The notes below the pieces were generated by a model. The model was not told the origin of the DNA. It did no database searches and was given only the letters and a program-made list of their open reading frames with translations. Made by a program: the position numbers and the translations under genes. A DNA stretch of 64,000 nucleotides from CAYTGM01 sp964437365. GTDB taxonomy: Bacteria; Sumerlaeota; Sumerlaeia; SLMS01. Below, one piece after another: positions 43,969 to 53,157 of the stretch. Numbering within the stretch: position 1 is the stretch's first letter; each line of letters opens with the position of its first letter. The DNA lies in assembly GCA_964437365.1 (NCBI GenBank), contig CAYTGM010000021.1, positions 1 through 64,000 of the forward strand. Reading direction: 5' to 3'.

Positions 43969-46536
43969 TTATCCGCTGACCCAAGGGGTTTCATGCCCCT
44001 CTTGAAAACGGCTTTCCCTGAAATGAAAAGTTAACGGAATGGATTCTCTTAAGACTCCATCGCGGCCTTTAGCAATGATCAGTTTGCTGAAAGCTGTTCC
44101 GTGAGCTTTCAGTTTGATCTGTTTTTCATTCATCGCTTCGTCCCACTCTTTACGCTTCTGCATGCTGTTTGCCGGAGGGCGTTTATCCATACTCAAAGCA
44201 GTGGCCAGCTCTTCATTGTCCAACGGTTGGAAGAGGAAGACAATGTCGGGTGTATACGTTCCCCGGGCGGAACCCATCACGTCAGCCAGATCGGATGCCC
44301 AGCCCATCTTCTCGCTTGGTTTACGCGCTTCAGAAATCACCATGACGGGATCTCCTTCGCCCATATCTCTTAGAGTTTTCATGGCACCTATACGCCACTT
44401 ATCAGCTTCAAGCTCACTCCTAATGGAACCTTGAAGATGATTAGGAATTGGCCAGACCTGAAGATAGTCGACTAGAATAAAGGCACGTTTAGCACCTGTG
44501 CGAGTCTTGAGTGCATTGAGCTCGTAATAGATCTTCTCAAGATTGGGTTCTGGGAAATTCCGCTCATCGAGAACACAAACACGAGGACCGATATCTCTGA
44601 GAGCTTTCTCTGCCTGATCAAGGCGTTCAATCTCATCTGGTGTAAAAAAGACTTCACGTCCTCTGCCCCGCACCTGACCTGCAGTCGGATGACCAAACAC
44701 GAGTGTCTTCCAGTCTATACGAGCAAGTCGACATTTGATGCGAGAGAGAATATCCCAGCGGGTCATTTCAAGCGAGACAAATAGAAAGCAGGCGTCTGGG
44801 TTAGAAAGGACTATATCTGTTCCCAATTGAACGGAAAGTGCCGTCTTTCCAACATTCGGCATGGCAGCAAGAAGCATCAACCCTCGAAGGCCGAGAGTGG
44901 CATTGTCCAGGAGTGGAAGTGTCTTCTGGGGAAGTCCGATATACTCAGACCCGCGCCACCGCTGCAGGCGCTGCTCGTGCTGATCAAGCTCTTCCGCGAG
45001 CGATTTGATCGGTTCTGCTTTGAGAACACGCTCGCGAGCGCGCAGCTGATCAATGCCTGTTGAAAGAAGATCTTTCGCTGCTTTAAGATCCTTTTTTTCC
45101 AGCTGCTGAGCCGCTGTGTGCACCAGTCGTCTATATTCGGCGAACTCTTTCTCCTGCTGAGCTTTCAGCCGAAGTTCTTCCCGGTACTTAAAGATCGCTG
45201 ACTCATCTAAGCCGGAATCTTCCATCAATGCCGGCCAGAAGAAAGTCTTAAGGTCGAGGGCATGATTTGAACCTTGAATAGAACTATCGAATTTCAAAGA
45301 GACATCGAGAAGTTGTCGAAGAGAATAGTCATCCCATCCTGCAGGCGGTTTGAAAACGTCGAGAAAGTGTTGCGCAATATAGCGCAGACCATGGATGCGT
45401 CGAGCCATCAATTCTTTAAGAGGGGCGATGTCTCCTTGATGGTGTCGAATGAACTCGTCGGGATCTTTGGCATCACCCAGAAGTGCCGATTCGATGACGT
45501 ACACATGCGGGGCTTTGCGGGCCGTATAGGCGTTCTCAAGAGCTTTGACGGTCCCCTCTTCTCCTGCGGTGTCGCGATCAAGAAGAAGAGTGACTGATTC
45601 GATCCGAGAATCAAAGAGCTGCTCGAATTTCTTAGAACTTAACACAGATCCTGCCCCACCAAGTCCGGCAACTTCTTTATAGCCGTTAGCCTGGATCAGG
45701 AGGACATCAATGACTCCTTCTACAAGAAGTAGATTGCTGAGTGGTGTGTAGCCATTTCTGGCACTACTCAGTCCGATGGGAGGAAGATCGCTCTTCGAGC
45801 TTCCTCTTAGATACAGATATTTCGGCTGTGATTCTTCGTCCGGTGCCCGGGCAACGATCGTTCCGATCGATCCATGAAGGTCTCGCCAGGCAATGAGAAG
45901 TCGTCCTTCCCACAATGTTGCCGGATCCCCTTTCTTATCTGTAACGAGGCCTGAGTTTTCTATTTCTTCTTTGCTGAAGCCTTTTTCTTTCAACGACCTT
46001 TTAACAGAATCAACCGTTGTATAGATACCGACATCTAGAGAATTGAGCTGATCAGGCTTAAAGCCTCTTTTTTCGACCAGATATTGCCTGGTTTTCTCGA
46101 TGTTTGGGTGAGTACCTGAGAGAAGCGCTTGATGTGCGCCTTCGAAGAAGACTTCCAGAAGATGTTTCCGCGTTTCTTTTGTCTGTATATCTCGCCTGAG
46201 TTCTTCCGATATGTTACGTTCCGGCATGGAAACCCCAGCCAGCTGAGCGAGTGTCTTGACCGATTTCCAGTAATCCTCTCCTCGCGGCCATTGTCCTCCG
46301 TTCACATAGGCAAGCCAGCCGATGAAATCCCCGCCGTGAATTTTGAAACCCCAGGGGGTCTGCTGCCAGACTTCAACGCGGTCGGGACGCGGGTTTCCTG
46401 GAAGACTTTTTGTAAACTCTCGCTGAGTAGCTCGCCATCCCGTGGGCGATCTCTCGAAGCCAAACTCCGGGAAGGCTTCGCCAATGCGATCAAAGAGTGC
46501 CTGATAGATTGTCGAAAGAAGCTGTTCTGAATCCAA
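43969..46536 (-). CDS. Primase-DnaB helicase fusion (TOPRIM + RecA-type)
   Basis: About 855 residues (858 from the alternative TTG at 46545; I prefer TTG at 46536, which has AAGGA 9 bases upstream). Numbers below count from the upstream TTG. N-terminal ~110 residues align with the CHC2 zinc-finger region of DnaG (GGDFIGWLAYVNG) but contain no cysteine at all. The TOPRIM domain carries Glu276 (LLVEGVIDVLL) and Asp323/Asp325 (LLLDRDTAGEE). A linker leads to a DnaB-type ATPase: Walker A MPNVGKTA (562-569), Walker B LVDYLQ (691-696), and AKGRDG near 825. Length and order recall T7 gp4 and Twinkle. No replication or phage genes are adjacent. Confidence 0.88.
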   Translation of the reverse strand: MDSEQLLSTIYQALFDRIGEAFPEFGFERSPTGWRATQREFTKSLPGNPRPDRVEVWQQTPWGFKIHGGDFIGWLAYVNGGQWPRGEDYWKSVKTLAQLAGVSMPERNISEELRRDIQTKETRKHLLEVFFEGAHQALLSGTHPNIEKTRQYLVEKRGFKPDQLNSLDVGIYTTVDSVKRSLKEKGFSKEEIENSGLVTDKKGDPATLWEGRLLIAWRDLHGSIGTIVARAPDEESQPKYLYLRGSSKSDLPPIGLSSARNGYTPLSNLLLVEGVIDVLLIQANGYKEVAGLGGAGSVLSSKKFEQLFDSRIESVTLLLDRDTAGEEGTVKALENAYTARKAPHVYVIESALLGDAKDPDEFIRHHQGDIAPLKELMARRIHGLRYIAQHFLDVFKPPAGWDDYSLRQLLDVSLKFDSSIQGSNHALDLKTFFWPALMEDSGLDESAIFKYREELRLKAQQEKEFAEYRRLVHTAAQQLEKKDLKAAKDLLSTGIDQLRARERVLKAEPIKSLAEELDQHEQRLQRWRGSEYIGLPQKTLPLLDNATLGLRGLMLLAAMPNVGKTALSVQLGTDIVLSNPDACFLFVSLEMTRWDILSRIKCRLARIDWKTLVFGHPTAGQVRGRGREVFFTPDEIERLDQAEKALRDIGPRVCVLDERNFPEPNLEKIYYELNALKTRTGAKRAFILVDYLQVWPIPNHLQGSIRSELEADKWRIGAMKTLRDMGEGDPVMVISEARKPSEKMGWASDLADVMGSARGTYTPDIVFLFQPLDNEELATALSMDKRPPANSMQKRKEWDEAMNEKQIKLKAHGTAFSKLIIAKGRDGVLRESIPLTFHFRESRFQEGHETPWVSG

Positions 46537-46545
46537 GAGGACCAA

Positions 46546-46863
46546 TCCTTGTAGTCTTTTAGCACATACCCAGCATCTTCAGGGCTGAAATTAGTTAAGC
46601 GATTAAACCTTCACCATAGTGAGAGCCAGATACATATGGAATGAAGAGAAAAGAGTGCAACTGCTTTCACTTCAAAGCTCTGAACTCACTTAATTGATGG
46701 TGATGAATAAACTGAATTCCATCATTTGAAGGCGCTTATAAGCGGGAATTGAAGAAAATCGGTTGCTGTCTTCCCGGCGCGTGGGCGACTTAATCATCCA
46801 TAATCTAATGGCTTTGTGCCGCATCAAGATGAGACCTCACTCATACGGAAAGTTTAGTTAGTT
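46546..46863. other. Divergent intergenic region between the primase-helicase and gmd
   Basis: 318 bases containing both promoters. A weak inverted repeat (TGATGG near 46697 and CCATCA near 46720) is present, otherwise nothing recognisable. gmd has no clear Shine-Dalgarno before its ATG. Confidence 0.5.
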
Positions 46864-47889
46864 ATGGCAAAGACTGCACTCATTACCGGTATCACTGGAC
46901 AGGATGGTAGCTATCTCACAGAGCTGCTCCTGGAAAAGGGGTACACGGTTCACGGAATCGTTCGTCGTTCCTCCAGTTTTAATCGAGAAAGAATCGATTC
47001 GATCCACGTGGATGAACACTCACCTGAAGCACGCGTTTTCCTTCACTATGGTGATCTGGCTGATGGCTCTTGCCTGCAGCATATTATCGAAGAGTCCAAA
47101 CCTGATGAGATCTATAACCTCGCTGCTCAATCGCACGTTCGCGTGAGTTTTGACAAACCCGAGTATACAGCGGATGTAACGGGTCTTGGAACGCTTAGAT
47201 TGCTCGAAGCTGCACGTCGTGTTGCTCCTAAAGCACGCTTTTACCAGGCATCTTCCTCAGAAATGTTTGGTGGTGTTCAGGAACAGGCTCAGTCCGAAGA
47301 CACACCCTTCCACCCTCGAAGCCCCTACGCCGTTGCAAAGGTCTATTCCTACTGGCAGACCATCAACCATCGCGAAGCCTACGGAATGCATGCAAGCAAT
47401 GGTATTCTGTTTAACCATGAGTCGCCTCGTCGCGGAGAAGCCTTTGTAACACGTAAAGTGACACTTGGGGCTGCCCGTATCAAGAAAGGCCTTCAGAAGC
47501 GATTATACATGGGTAATCTTGATGCGAGAAGAGACTGGGGCTTTGCTGGTGACTACGTTGAAGCGATGTGGCTGATGCTCCAGCAGGATGAAGCAGATGA
47601 TTATGTAGTGGCTACCGGTGAGACTCAGTCTGTGAAAGAGCTTCTCGAAGTTGCTTTCGAGTGTGTGGGTCTTGACTGGCAGGATTATGTCTCGATCGAT
47701 AAGAAGTACTATCGCCCAAGTGAAGTGGACTTCCTGCTTGGCGATCCCGCAAAGGCTAAGAAGAAGTTGAACTGGGAACCTAAGGTTTCGTTCAAGGAAT
47801 TGGTCAAGATGATGGTTGAATCAGATCTTCAGTTGGCCGAGGAAGAAATGAAGCTGGCAGAATTGAGACAGCAGAGAATTTCTTCCTGA
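46864..47889 (+). CDS. gmd: GDP-mannose 4,6-dehydratase
   Basis: 341 residues. The NADP-binding glycine motif is TGITGQDGSYL, the catalytic Ser/Tyr-x3-Lys set is ASSSEMFG and SPYAVAKVYSYW, and RRGEAFVTRKVT plus LDARRDWGFAGDYVE are diagnostic for Gmd among the extended SDR family. It converts GDP-mannose to GDP-4-keto-6-deoxymannose, precursor of GDP-fucose, GDP-rhamnose or GDP-perosamine. No fucose synthetase (fcl) is next to it, so which of these is made is open. Monocistronic with a strong terminator. A deoxyhexose is thus likely in the EPS. Confidence 0.97.
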   Translation: MAKTALITGITGQDGSYLTELLLEKGYTVHGIVRRSSSFNRERIDSIHVDEHSPEARVFLHYGDLADGSCLQHIIEESKPDEIYNLAAQSHVRVSFDKPEYTADVTGLGTLRLLEAARRVAPKARFYQASSSEMFGGVQEQAQSEDTPFHPRSPYAVAKVYSYWQTINHREAYGMHASNGILFNHESPRRGEAFVTRKVTLGAARIKKGLQKRLYMGNLDARRDWGFAGDYVEAMWLMLQQDEADDYVVATGETQSVKELLEVAFECVGLDWQDYVSIDKKYYRPSEVDFLLGDPAKAKKKLNWEPKVSFKELVKMMVESDLQLAEEEMKLAELRQQRISS

Positions 47890-47919
47890 TTAGCAGGATA
47901 AGTTAAGGTCCTGGACCAG

Positions 47920-47955
47920 AAATCCCCGCTCAGAGATGAGCGGGGATTTTCTTTG
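47920..47955 (+). terminator. Terminator of gmd
   Basis: A 12-bp stem (47920-47931 with 47938-47949) with a 6-base loop, then TTCTTT. It sits between gmd and the convergent pilin-like operon, and the A-rich other side may let it act in both directions. Confidence 0.9.
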
Positions 47956-47973
47956 CTCGATGTGCACGGGGCA

Positions 47974-50148
47974 TCAAGGTTTGTTCGCGATGGCGTAATT
48001 GATACCGATCGGTTCCATCGGATAATCTTTCACTTCTACGAGGGCAGGCATTCCCGGAGGAGGTGTTGAGCCTTTAAGTGACTCATCCCAGTTGTAGTTA
48101 CGGGTTGGAGGGTCGTAGTAACCTTTACCGTCACAGCAACGATACTTATGCATGGCGACAGGACTTTGGAAGAGGACAAGTATTGAACCATTGTAGTTGT
48201 GTGTCTTGTTCCAGTTTTCAAGATACCGCATCACATTGTGCGCTCCTCCGCTGCCAAGCAGGCGTGAGGTAGGATCGTCTTTGTTTTCATACACAGCTGA
48301 TGTATCTCCCATGAGAAATATCGTATTCGTTTCAATATTTCCGACAGGCTTCGAATACCACTGGTTCTTATCCCAACTGAATTCATCTTCTCTCCAGTCA
48401 TTCCCCATATCGCGCGTATAGCCTCTTGCTCTCGTGGCTCCAGCAGGAAAATTGGGATCATCTGAATCAAGGATTGTGAAGAGTTCGTCCTCAGAGGTAT
48501 CAGGTTTTCCGTCACCGTTCAGATCCTTTGTGGCGAGCCAGTGAGGAGTCGAGGTTACGGTCATCGAATCACCTCCGATAACAGCAGTAACGCGATCATC
48601 AACGTCCTTCTTATTGATATCACCAACGGTATAGACGGGTCGGTCGCTGTAAAAAGCGAAGGCTCCGGCGCTGTTTTCGGGAAGAGTATCAGCATTTACA
48701 ACCCGAACAGCAGGCATGTAAGTGTCTCTGCCATCTGCCATCCATCCTTCAAAACTGACTATAGGTGCTCTTGAGTCCGTATCGAAAACGACATTTCCTT
48801 CAGAGTCCAGTACAGGTATGGGGTCCTGATTTCCTTCTGCCAGAGAATAACTGTCGGTGTCACCCGGAGTTGTACTTACATAAATAACTCCGTTGGATGA
48901 AGACCAGTCGATTTCATCCATGTCGTTTAGAGCACCCATGTCTATATCAAGGGTTCGAACAGTAGTCTGCTGATGCCCATCGTAGAATTCGCCTACTGAA
49001 ACGACATCATTGACAACAGAGCTGTCCAGTTCGGTCAGTGTTCTTTCATAGCTGTCATTGACAGTTTGAAGCCACATGCGTATTGTACTTGGATCTCCAG
49101 GATCACCTGTAACGATGATATCAGCAAGGTATTCCAATTTTGAACGTTTCAGCTCTGCTGTATCATTTTCTGAATCTGCTCTTCGGAACATGTCATACAT
49201 ATTCGAGCCGGTAGGAAGGGGTGGTCTGATGGGATTAATGCCATGCGCTGAATCCATCATTTGAGATTTCCATCGATCAAGTGCCGCCTGAAACCAGCCT
49301 TCATCAAGGTGATCCAGATAATCATCACCGTTGTGAGGCTCGGGAGGGGAAGACATATCTACCCACGAACTGCCCGCTCCAGGATTATATTTGTCATCTG
49401 GCACTTTGACTTCAACTTTGCCTCCCTGGCTACTGCCATCATTTCCACGAAACCGATAGATATTCTTTGCACTGGTCACTTTTTCATGGAAACGAACCGT
49501 ATCTACAGCCGAGAGATACATATTATCATTTGAATGAACGCGTCCCCGAACATTCATCGTTGGACCCGGGTGAAGCTCCATTGTTTCTTCGTAGAAGATG
49601 GCAAATGCATAGAGGGGAATATAATCGAGTGTAACTCTTCGTTTAACACCTGCTCCTTTGAATCCCAAAGTGTCTGCATTATTAGTGGTTTCTCGAGCGA
49701 AAGTCACCAGTTCATAATCCAATCGGGCTGTCTTGTACCCGTACCAGTCGTCAGTGGGATTTGTAATCTCTTCGAATTCAAAGGTGTTGCTACCAATAGG
49801 GCGTATGTAAGAGAGCAGTTCATCATCGGTGTCAGTGACAAGGTCTGCTCCTTTAGGAGCTCGCGGCTCTATGTTATAGACAACATCATCCAGTACGAGG
49901 TAGTCACCACCGGTCTGGTTCGGAGGGTTGGTTGTCAGAAGATAGACAACGTTTCTTGAAAAATTCAACATGGAGGCTTTGGCAGCTTCCAGAGAATTTG
50001 TATAGAGTCGGGCACGATGAGTCTGCCGTGTTTCCTGCTGGACATGATACATCATGGCGCCAACAGAAATTGCTAACACGGACACGAAGACAAGACTTAG
50101 TATAAAGACTGATCCTCGTTTAGTTTTGTTGATTCTGTTTCCTTTCAT
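47974..50148 (-). CDS. PilX-like surface protein, pilin-like operon gene 3
   Basis: 724 residues. The N-terminus NKTKRGSVFILSLVFVSVLA is a basic leader followed by a membrane helix, as in PilX/GspK-like minor pilins, but lacks the canonical Glu+5. The large remainder is extracytoplasmic, with FDTDSRAPIVSFEGW, GDINKKDVDDRVTAVIG and acidic calcium-binding-like DLNGDGKPDTSEDELF. PilX N-terminal-type proteins of this length in PVC bacteria have no assigned function. A GAGGTGAAG lies upstream of the ATG. It is the last of three minus-strand genes and probably a minor pilin or adhesin of a type IV-like fibre. Confidence 0.75.
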   Translation of the reverse strand: MKGNRINKTKRGSVFILSLVFVSVLAISVGAMMYHVQQETRQTHRARLYTNSLEAAKASMLNFSRNVVYLLTTNPPNQTGGDYLVLDDVVYNIEPRAPKGADLVTDTDDELLSYIRPIGSNTFEFEEITNPTDDWYGYKTARLDYELVTFARETTNNADTLGFKGAGVKRRVTLDYIPLYAFAIFYEETMELHPGPTMNVRGRVHSNDNMYLSAVDTVRFHEKVTSAKNIYRFRGNDGSSQGGKVEVKVPDDKYNPGAGSSWVDMSSPPEPHNGDDYLDHLDEGWFQAALDRWKSQMMDSAHGINPIRPPLPTGSNMYDMFRRADSENDTAELKRSKLEYLADIIVTGDPGDPSTIRMWLQTVNDSYERTLTELDSSVVNDVVSVGEFYDGHQQTTVRTLDIDMGALNDMDEIDWSSSNGVIYVSTTPGDTDSYSLAEGNQDPIPVLDSEGNVVFDTDSRAPIVSFEGWMADGRDTYMPAVRVVNADTLPENSAGAFAFYSDRPVYTVGDINKKDVDDRVTAVIGGDSMTVTSTPHWLATKDLNGDGKPDTSEDELFTILDSDDPNFPAGATRARGYTRDMGNDWREDEFSWDKNQWYSKPVGNIETNTIFLMGDTSAVYENKDDPTSRLLGSGGAHNVMRYLENWNKTHNYNGSILVLFQSPVAMHKYRCCDGKGYYDPPTRNYNWDESLKGSTPPPGMPALVEVKDYPMEPIGINYAIANKP

Positions 50149-50208
50149 TTGTTACTTCACCTCATGAAGTTTCGAATCCCGTCTCCCCTGCGAATCATTC
50201 GATCGCTC

Positions 50209-50871
50209 TTATCCCTCTGGTTTGTTGTGGGGAACGATGACCTGCCGAAGTATCAGCCCCTGATATCCGGGACCTGTATACCGGTCATCATCTGAAGGTT
50301 CATAGGAACGGTCGCCGATACGGACAAATAGTTCAACGTGGTTGCGGCCACCATCGGTCAGCTCTTGAAACACGGGTAACAAATCACCATCTGAGTCTCT
50401 CATTCGGGAAACCTGATCGATGAAGATTCTTTCCCGACTTTCGACAACATTACCTGAAAAGTCCGTCACCTTTTCAAACAGCACGAGTCTGTTATCATCG
50501 AGAGTCTCCGTATTGTTATCACCATCAATGTATTCCAGGGTTGTTTCCTTAGAGCGTTTATCGTAGATCACATTTCCACTCTCATCATTCGTGAAGAGTG
50601 AATCCACACCGCGAAAGATAATCTTGTCGTTGCTGACGAAGACCATGTCACTGGCGCTGGATAACACATTCGTCAGATCCTGTTTGAAAAGGTTGGCGTC
50701 TTTTTGAAAACGCTGTTGAACTCTGATCCCTTTCAGTGCTCGCGCGTAGAAGATCATCGAACTGACAATCATCACGCTAATGAGGGTAAAGATGGCGACG
50801 ACGATCAGCATTTCTACAAGGGAGAACCCTGTACGTTTTGCGATTGTGCCTCTGTTTGGTCTTAAAATCAT
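50209..50871 (-). CDS. PulJ/GspJ-like pseudopilin, pilin-like operon gene 2
   Basis: 220 residues with the class III leader KRTGFSLVEMLIVVAIFTLI (cleavage after Gly, Phe+1, Glu+5). The rest is beta-rich and unassigned. GspJ/PulJ sits at the pseudopilus tip in type II secretion systems; here only pilin-like genes are present. AAGGA lies 9 bases before the ATG. Gap to the next gene is 60 bases. Confidence 0.88.
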   Translation of the reverse strand: MILRPNRGTIAKRTGFSLVEMLIVVAIFTLISVMIVSSMIFYARALKGIRVQQRFQKDANLFKQDLTNVLSSASDMVFVSNDKIIFRGVDSLFTNDESGNVIYDKRSKETTLEYIDGDNNTETLDDNRLVLFEKVTDFSGNVVESRERIFIDQVSRMRDSDGDLLPVFQELTDGGRNHVELFVRIGDRSYEPSDDDRYTGPGYQGLILRQVIVPHNKPEG

Positions 50872-50883
50872 TGTATATATTCC

Positions 50884-51582
50884 TTATCCACCAACGTTGT
50901 CTGCTGATCGGGGAATCTCAATAACTCTTCTAAGAGTTTTGTAGTCTTCTCCATCATCCCACCGGACGGTAAGAACGATTGTCTTACAGTTGTTCAGGAC
51001 AAAGGTGTCACCAGCCGTGGGAAGAGGTTTCAAATCTAAAGAAGTACCGCCCGAAAGATCTGTCGTCAGGGTTAGTTTGTTTGATGTGTTGGAGGTGACC
51101 CGCGCAATCTGACCAACATTCTTTGTTGTCGAAAGGATTGTCACATAGGCATCGGTCCATTCGTTCGTGACCCAGTCTTCATGGCCTGTGGGAAGATCCA
51201 CAGTTATGGAGTTCTCGGTTGCAGAGGTCACAGTTCCCCAACCCTTTAACTCGAAGAATACTTCGTAGTCTGAGGGCTTGTCTGGATTCTCAGGGTCCAG
51301 CTTTACTTCGAGGGGATCTGACGAGGTCTTGTTGAAGACGATTTCCAGGTCATCTGAAGATAGACTACTCGAACCGATTTTCTCGTAATCGGCAGCGTAA
51401 GCTTTTCCCTGGTAATAGTCTGCTAATTGGATGGCGCCGTAATGCTCTCGGTTATTCGCATTCTGCCGCAGTGAGGCAATGATGGCACCCATGAATGCGA
51501 GGGAGGCGATTGCAAAGATGGCTGTGGCAATCATCAACTCGATCAGAGTAAAGGCACGGCCCATAGAATTTCTGAAATGCAT
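50884..51582 (-). CDS. PilV/GspI-like pseudopilin, pilin-like operon gene 1
   Basis: 232 residues from the ATG at 51582; the frame extends to GTG at 51648, but prepilin leaders are short, so the internal ATG (or ATG at 51564) is preferred. The leader GRAFTLIELMIATAIFAIAS has the Glu+5 and the hydrophobic helix; the residue before the cleavage site is Ala rather than Gly, which peptidases often tolerate. The globular part is beta-rich with TSATENSITVDLPTGHEDW. It is first of three genes with no assembly ATPase nearby. Confidence 0.85.
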   Translation of the reverse strand: MHFRNSMGRAFTLIELMIATAIFAIASLAFMGAIIASLRQNANNREHYGAIQLADYYQGKAYAADYEKIGSSSLSSDDLEIVFNKTSSDPLEVKLDPENPDKPSDYEVFFELKGWGTVTSATENSITVDLPTGHEDWVTNEWTDAYVTILSTTKNVGQIARVTSNTSNKLTLTTDLSGGTSLDLKPLPTAGDTFVLNNCKTIVLTVRWDDGEDYKTLRRVIEIPRSADNVGG

Positions 51583-51787
51583 AGTTTTCGGTAACCATAT
51601 TAATTCTCGTCCCCTCCCCTTAGAGCAGGAATCGTTGCCTATTCTCACGACAAAGCTCGAATGTTACTTAAACACTATGTTTTCAACACTTTGCAAATCA
51701 GACTTCATCATCAAACTACAGGACATGAATTCATTCGAGCACATAATGTGTGCAGCCTGTACGATTACAGGGGAACAATTTCTGTGA

Positions 51788-51822
51788 TTAAAAAAAGAAC
51801 CGCCCTCACAGGGGAGGACGGC
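51788..51822 (-). terminator. Terminator of the Nfu gene
   Basis: On the minus strand, an 8-bp stem (51814-51821 with 51800-51807, one G-U) and a 6-base loop are followed by TTCTTTTTTT. It lies 40 bases after the nfu stop codon. Confidence 0.9.
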
Positions 51823-51861
51823 TAGAGTGTTCTATTTGTCGTTTAGTTAAGGTATAATAAA

Positions 51862-52434
51862 TTAACCGGGCTGAAGTACAACTTCAGGATCCACCTTCTC
51901 TTTGAGAAGATTTTCGATTGCTGAGAGTGTACTCGCCGTCGAAGTTGGACAACTTCCGCAAGCACCCTGATAGCGTATTGTTATGACCTTTCCTTCAATA
52001 CTGAGCAGCTCTACTCCGCCTCCATCGCCTGCAAGAGCTGGTCGTATGAACGTGTCCATGATCTCTTCAACTTTTTGGGACATCTCGTCTTTCGGAGCAT
52101 CGGCGTCTGCTTTTGCTCGTTCTTCTTTTAAATCAGCAGCGAGCTTATTCGCTGACTCAACATCATATTTTGGGACACTTTCCTCGATCAATTCTCTGAT
52201 AGCTTTCCAGTCTGCAGAGCGTGTTCCGCTGACTGAAACAAAATCTTCTGCTATCAGAACGGCATCTACTTCCCCTAAATCAAAAATTGCTTTAGCAAAT
52301 GGAAAGCGTTCGGCCTGATCAGCACTCTGGAAGGAAAGTGACTCTCCCTGAGGAGCAAGCTGTGTATCGGTGTGAAACTTAAAGGCGTTTGGGTTTGGAG
52401 TTGGTTCGACATGTGACAAAGCAATTGTAGACAA
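51862..52434 (-). CDS. Nfu-type Fe-S cluster carrier
   Basis: 190 residues from the TTG at 52434, which has AGGAG seven bases upstream; the frame runs on to 52512 with no ribosome site and no family match. The N-terminal Nfu_N domain begins EPTPNPNAFKF, and the C-terminal NifU-like domain has the cluster-binding CxxC in GACGSCPTSTAS. Nfu proteins deliver 4Fe-4S clusters to target enzymes. Between the domains a charged linker of about 30 residues is unusual in length. Ilv dehydratase (encoded 37 kb away) is a plausible but unproven client. Followed by a strong terminator. Confidence 0.92.
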   Translation of the reverse strand: MSTIALSHVEPTPNPNAFKFHTDTQLAPQGESLSFQSADQAERFPFAKAIFDLGEVDAVLIAEDFVSVSGTRSADWKAIRELIEESVPKYDVESANKLAADLKEERAKADADAPKDEMSQKVEEIMDTFIRPALAGDGGGVELLSIEGKVITIRYQGACGSCPTSTASTLSAIENLLKEKVDPEVVLQPG

Positions 52435-52528
52435 TTTAGATCTCCTGTAGCTGATGTTTTTTCTGAGCTGCACCAGCTCTTGATAATAATCATTTAAAGG
52501 GGCATGAACCATGCCGACGAGTCCCGAT

Positions 52529-53116
52529 TCAAGCTACATTCTTTTGTTTTCGGCCTCTTTTTCCGGCGCGGTGGCGGGGTCTTGATGCGAGTTGATTATG
52601 ATAACCCCTCATTTCAAGAAGATCGATGGGTACTTTTAACTCACAAATTCGTCCAACCACTGGGAGTGTCGTGCAAATGGTTGCTCTTTTACCCCTTCGC
52701 TCAGCGATAATCCCCTGGAGACCTTCCATGGGGCCAGAAATCACTTCAACGATTCTTCCCTTAGTTGGGTAGACTGAATGCTCCAGATTATACGCTTTTC
52801 GGCCCACTTCACAAAGAATTGATATTTCTCTGGAAGGGATCTCGCTCGGATCGTTTCTTCTGGTACCTACCCAATACTCGAAATTTGGAAAATCTTGAAT
52901 CGTGCGCTTTAATCCTGCCGTTAAGAGTGTGCAGCCCAGGAAGACGTAATTGTTAAACAAGAGAGGAAATGATCGGTCTCTTCCTGCTTCTCTTACCTCA
53001 TCAAGAGGGAGAAAGGGCTCTACACCATCTAACGAGTCTAAAGTGGAAGCGAGAGCCTTCTCACTTCCTGCCTTCGTATAGATTGCGAACCACTTCTTCT
53101 CGCCATGGGAGATCAT
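52529..53116 (-). CDS. NusG-like antiterminator (UpxY/LoaP/RfaH type) for EPS genes
   Basis: 195 residues from ATG at 53116 (TTG at 53131 is also in frame). The NGN domain begins KKWFAIYTKAGSEKAL and continues with LFNNYVFLGC; the C-terminal KOW-type part is RIVEVISGPMEGLQGIIAER. Such specialised paralogs recruit RNA polymerase to long polysaccharide operons and prevent early termination. It is last in the minus-strand EPS cluster, where UpxY-like genes usually come first, so its position is unusual. No JUMPstart/ops sequence was convincingly found. A basic Arg/Lys C-terminal tail (RPRHRAGKRGRKQK) is extra. Confidence 0.9.
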   Translation of the reverse strand: MISHGEKKWFAIYTKAGSEKALASTLDSLDGVEPFLPLDEVREAGRDRSFPLLFNNYVFLGCTLLTAGLKRTIQDFPNFEYWVGTRRNDPSEIPSREISILCEVGRKAYNLEHSVYPTKGRIVEVISGPMEGLQGIIAERRGKRATICTTLPVVGRICELKVPIDLLEMRGYHNQLASRPRHRAGKRGRKQKNVA

Positions 53117-53157
53117 GTCATGAGCTTTCAACTACATTTTGATACTGCGACTTACCA

